From the NCBI RefSeq assembly GCF_902635505.1, contig NC_045429.1, positions 131,244,304-131,308,303 of the forward strand: a DNA stretch of 64,000 bases, given 5' to 3'. Positions within the stretch are counted from its first letter, which is position 1. Every line of letters starts with the position of its first letter. The notes below the pieces were generated by a model. It was not told where the DNA came from. It saw nothing but the letters and a program-made list of their open reading frames with translations, and searched no databases. The translations under genes and the position numbers were made by a program. The stretch is from Sarcophilus harrisii (taxonomy: Eukaryota; Chordata; Mammalia; Dasyuromorphia; Dasyuridae). This document shows positions 63,790 through 64,000 of this stretch, piece by piece.

Positions 63790-64000
63790 AAGATATCTTT
63801 TCCCTAAAAGAAATTACAGCCTAATTGGAGGTGATAAGACAGGTAGAAAGTGATAGGATCAAGGGAAGTAGCTAGACAAAGTGGTATTTTAAAAAATCAA
63901 AGAAAATCCTGGGAGTTGAGAGAAGGCTTTAGGAAAGAGATAGCATCCAAGAGAAGCCTTGAAGACTGAAGGTTTTCAACAACCAGAGGTCTGACAGGAC
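63790..64000 (-). mobile_element. L2 3' UTR, minus strand, runs off the window
   Basis: 'cagcctaattggaggtgata', 'aggctttaggaaagagatag' and 'aagagaagccttgaagactg' are antisense L2 wording. Confidence 0.6.

Noticed and set aside
1-64000. Exons of the known mammalian MAS1 neighbours IGF2R and PNLDC1
   Set aside because: No segment with recognisable IGF2R repeat-domain or PARN-like exonuclease coding sequence was seen; the neighbours are probably outside the window.

Overview
The window reads as a stretch of marsupial nuclear DNA. It is AT-rich, intron-and-desert-like sequence packed with interspersed repeats, and it holds one convincing protein-coding gene. The marsupial call rests on the repeat set: L1 elements whose ORF2 tails read CWRGCGKTGTLIHCWW and WLNKLWYMNIMEYYC with marsupial-type 3' UTRs, tRNA-headed SINEs of the WSINE/MAR1 type (Ser/Arg-like head, tail ending in a 'gagctggagaaggaaatggca' type RTE-related module), HAL1 half-LINEs, L2/MIR fossils, an RTE (BovB-like) LINE fragment and hAT MITEs. 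WSINE-like copies point towards an Australian marsupial (perhaps a dasyurid), but that last step is inference.

The gene is MAS1 (minus strand, 17238-18215): an intact, intronless 325-codon coding region for the Mas G-protein-coupled receptor, the same length as the human protein. A good splice acceptor lies 68 bases upstream of its ATG, so at least one further 5' non-coding exon probably lies at higher coordinates. In other mammals MAS1 sits between PNLDC1 and IGF2R; no exon of either neighbour was recognised here. About 5 kb upstream, on the same strand, lies a roughly 90-base diverged copy of the TM4 part of MAS1.

Layout. 0-6 kb: a hAT fossil split by an L1, a possible old LTR, and a three-deep L1 nest (3.4-5.6 kb). 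6-17 kb: mostly L2/MIR fossils, a 127-base tandem duplication and two copies of an unassigned dispersed repeat. 17-20 kb: MAS1, then a 57-base-period AT minisatellite directly upstream of its exon, then a 7SL RNA retrocopy. 20-22.6 kb: a near-complete HAL1 half-LINE with target-site duplications, itself split by an L1 tail. 23-31 kb: the MAS1 fragment, several L1 copies (one with a probable 3' transduction), and a clean solo LTR inserted in a MIR. 31-40 kb: the most unique-looking DNA, with MIR/CR1-like fossils and a small GC-rich patch at 37.8-38.3 kb. 40-49 kb: an old L1, a minus-strand HAL1 split by a composite L1, an LTR-like block, a three-copy 185-base tandem array and a perfect 14-bp hairpin. 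49-64 kb: an older L1, a CR1-like LINE and a hAT transposase fossil, both interrupted by SINEs, more L1 tails, a second copy of a 191-base hAT MITE, an RTE fragment and further MIR/L2.

Nothing here works as an operon or pathway. The interest lies in MAS1 and its repeat-built flanks, and in the retrotransposition events that can be read from target-site duplications. All repeat family calls were made by eye without a library search; boundaries are usually good to about 5-20 bases, and exact (to the base) where duplications are quoted.
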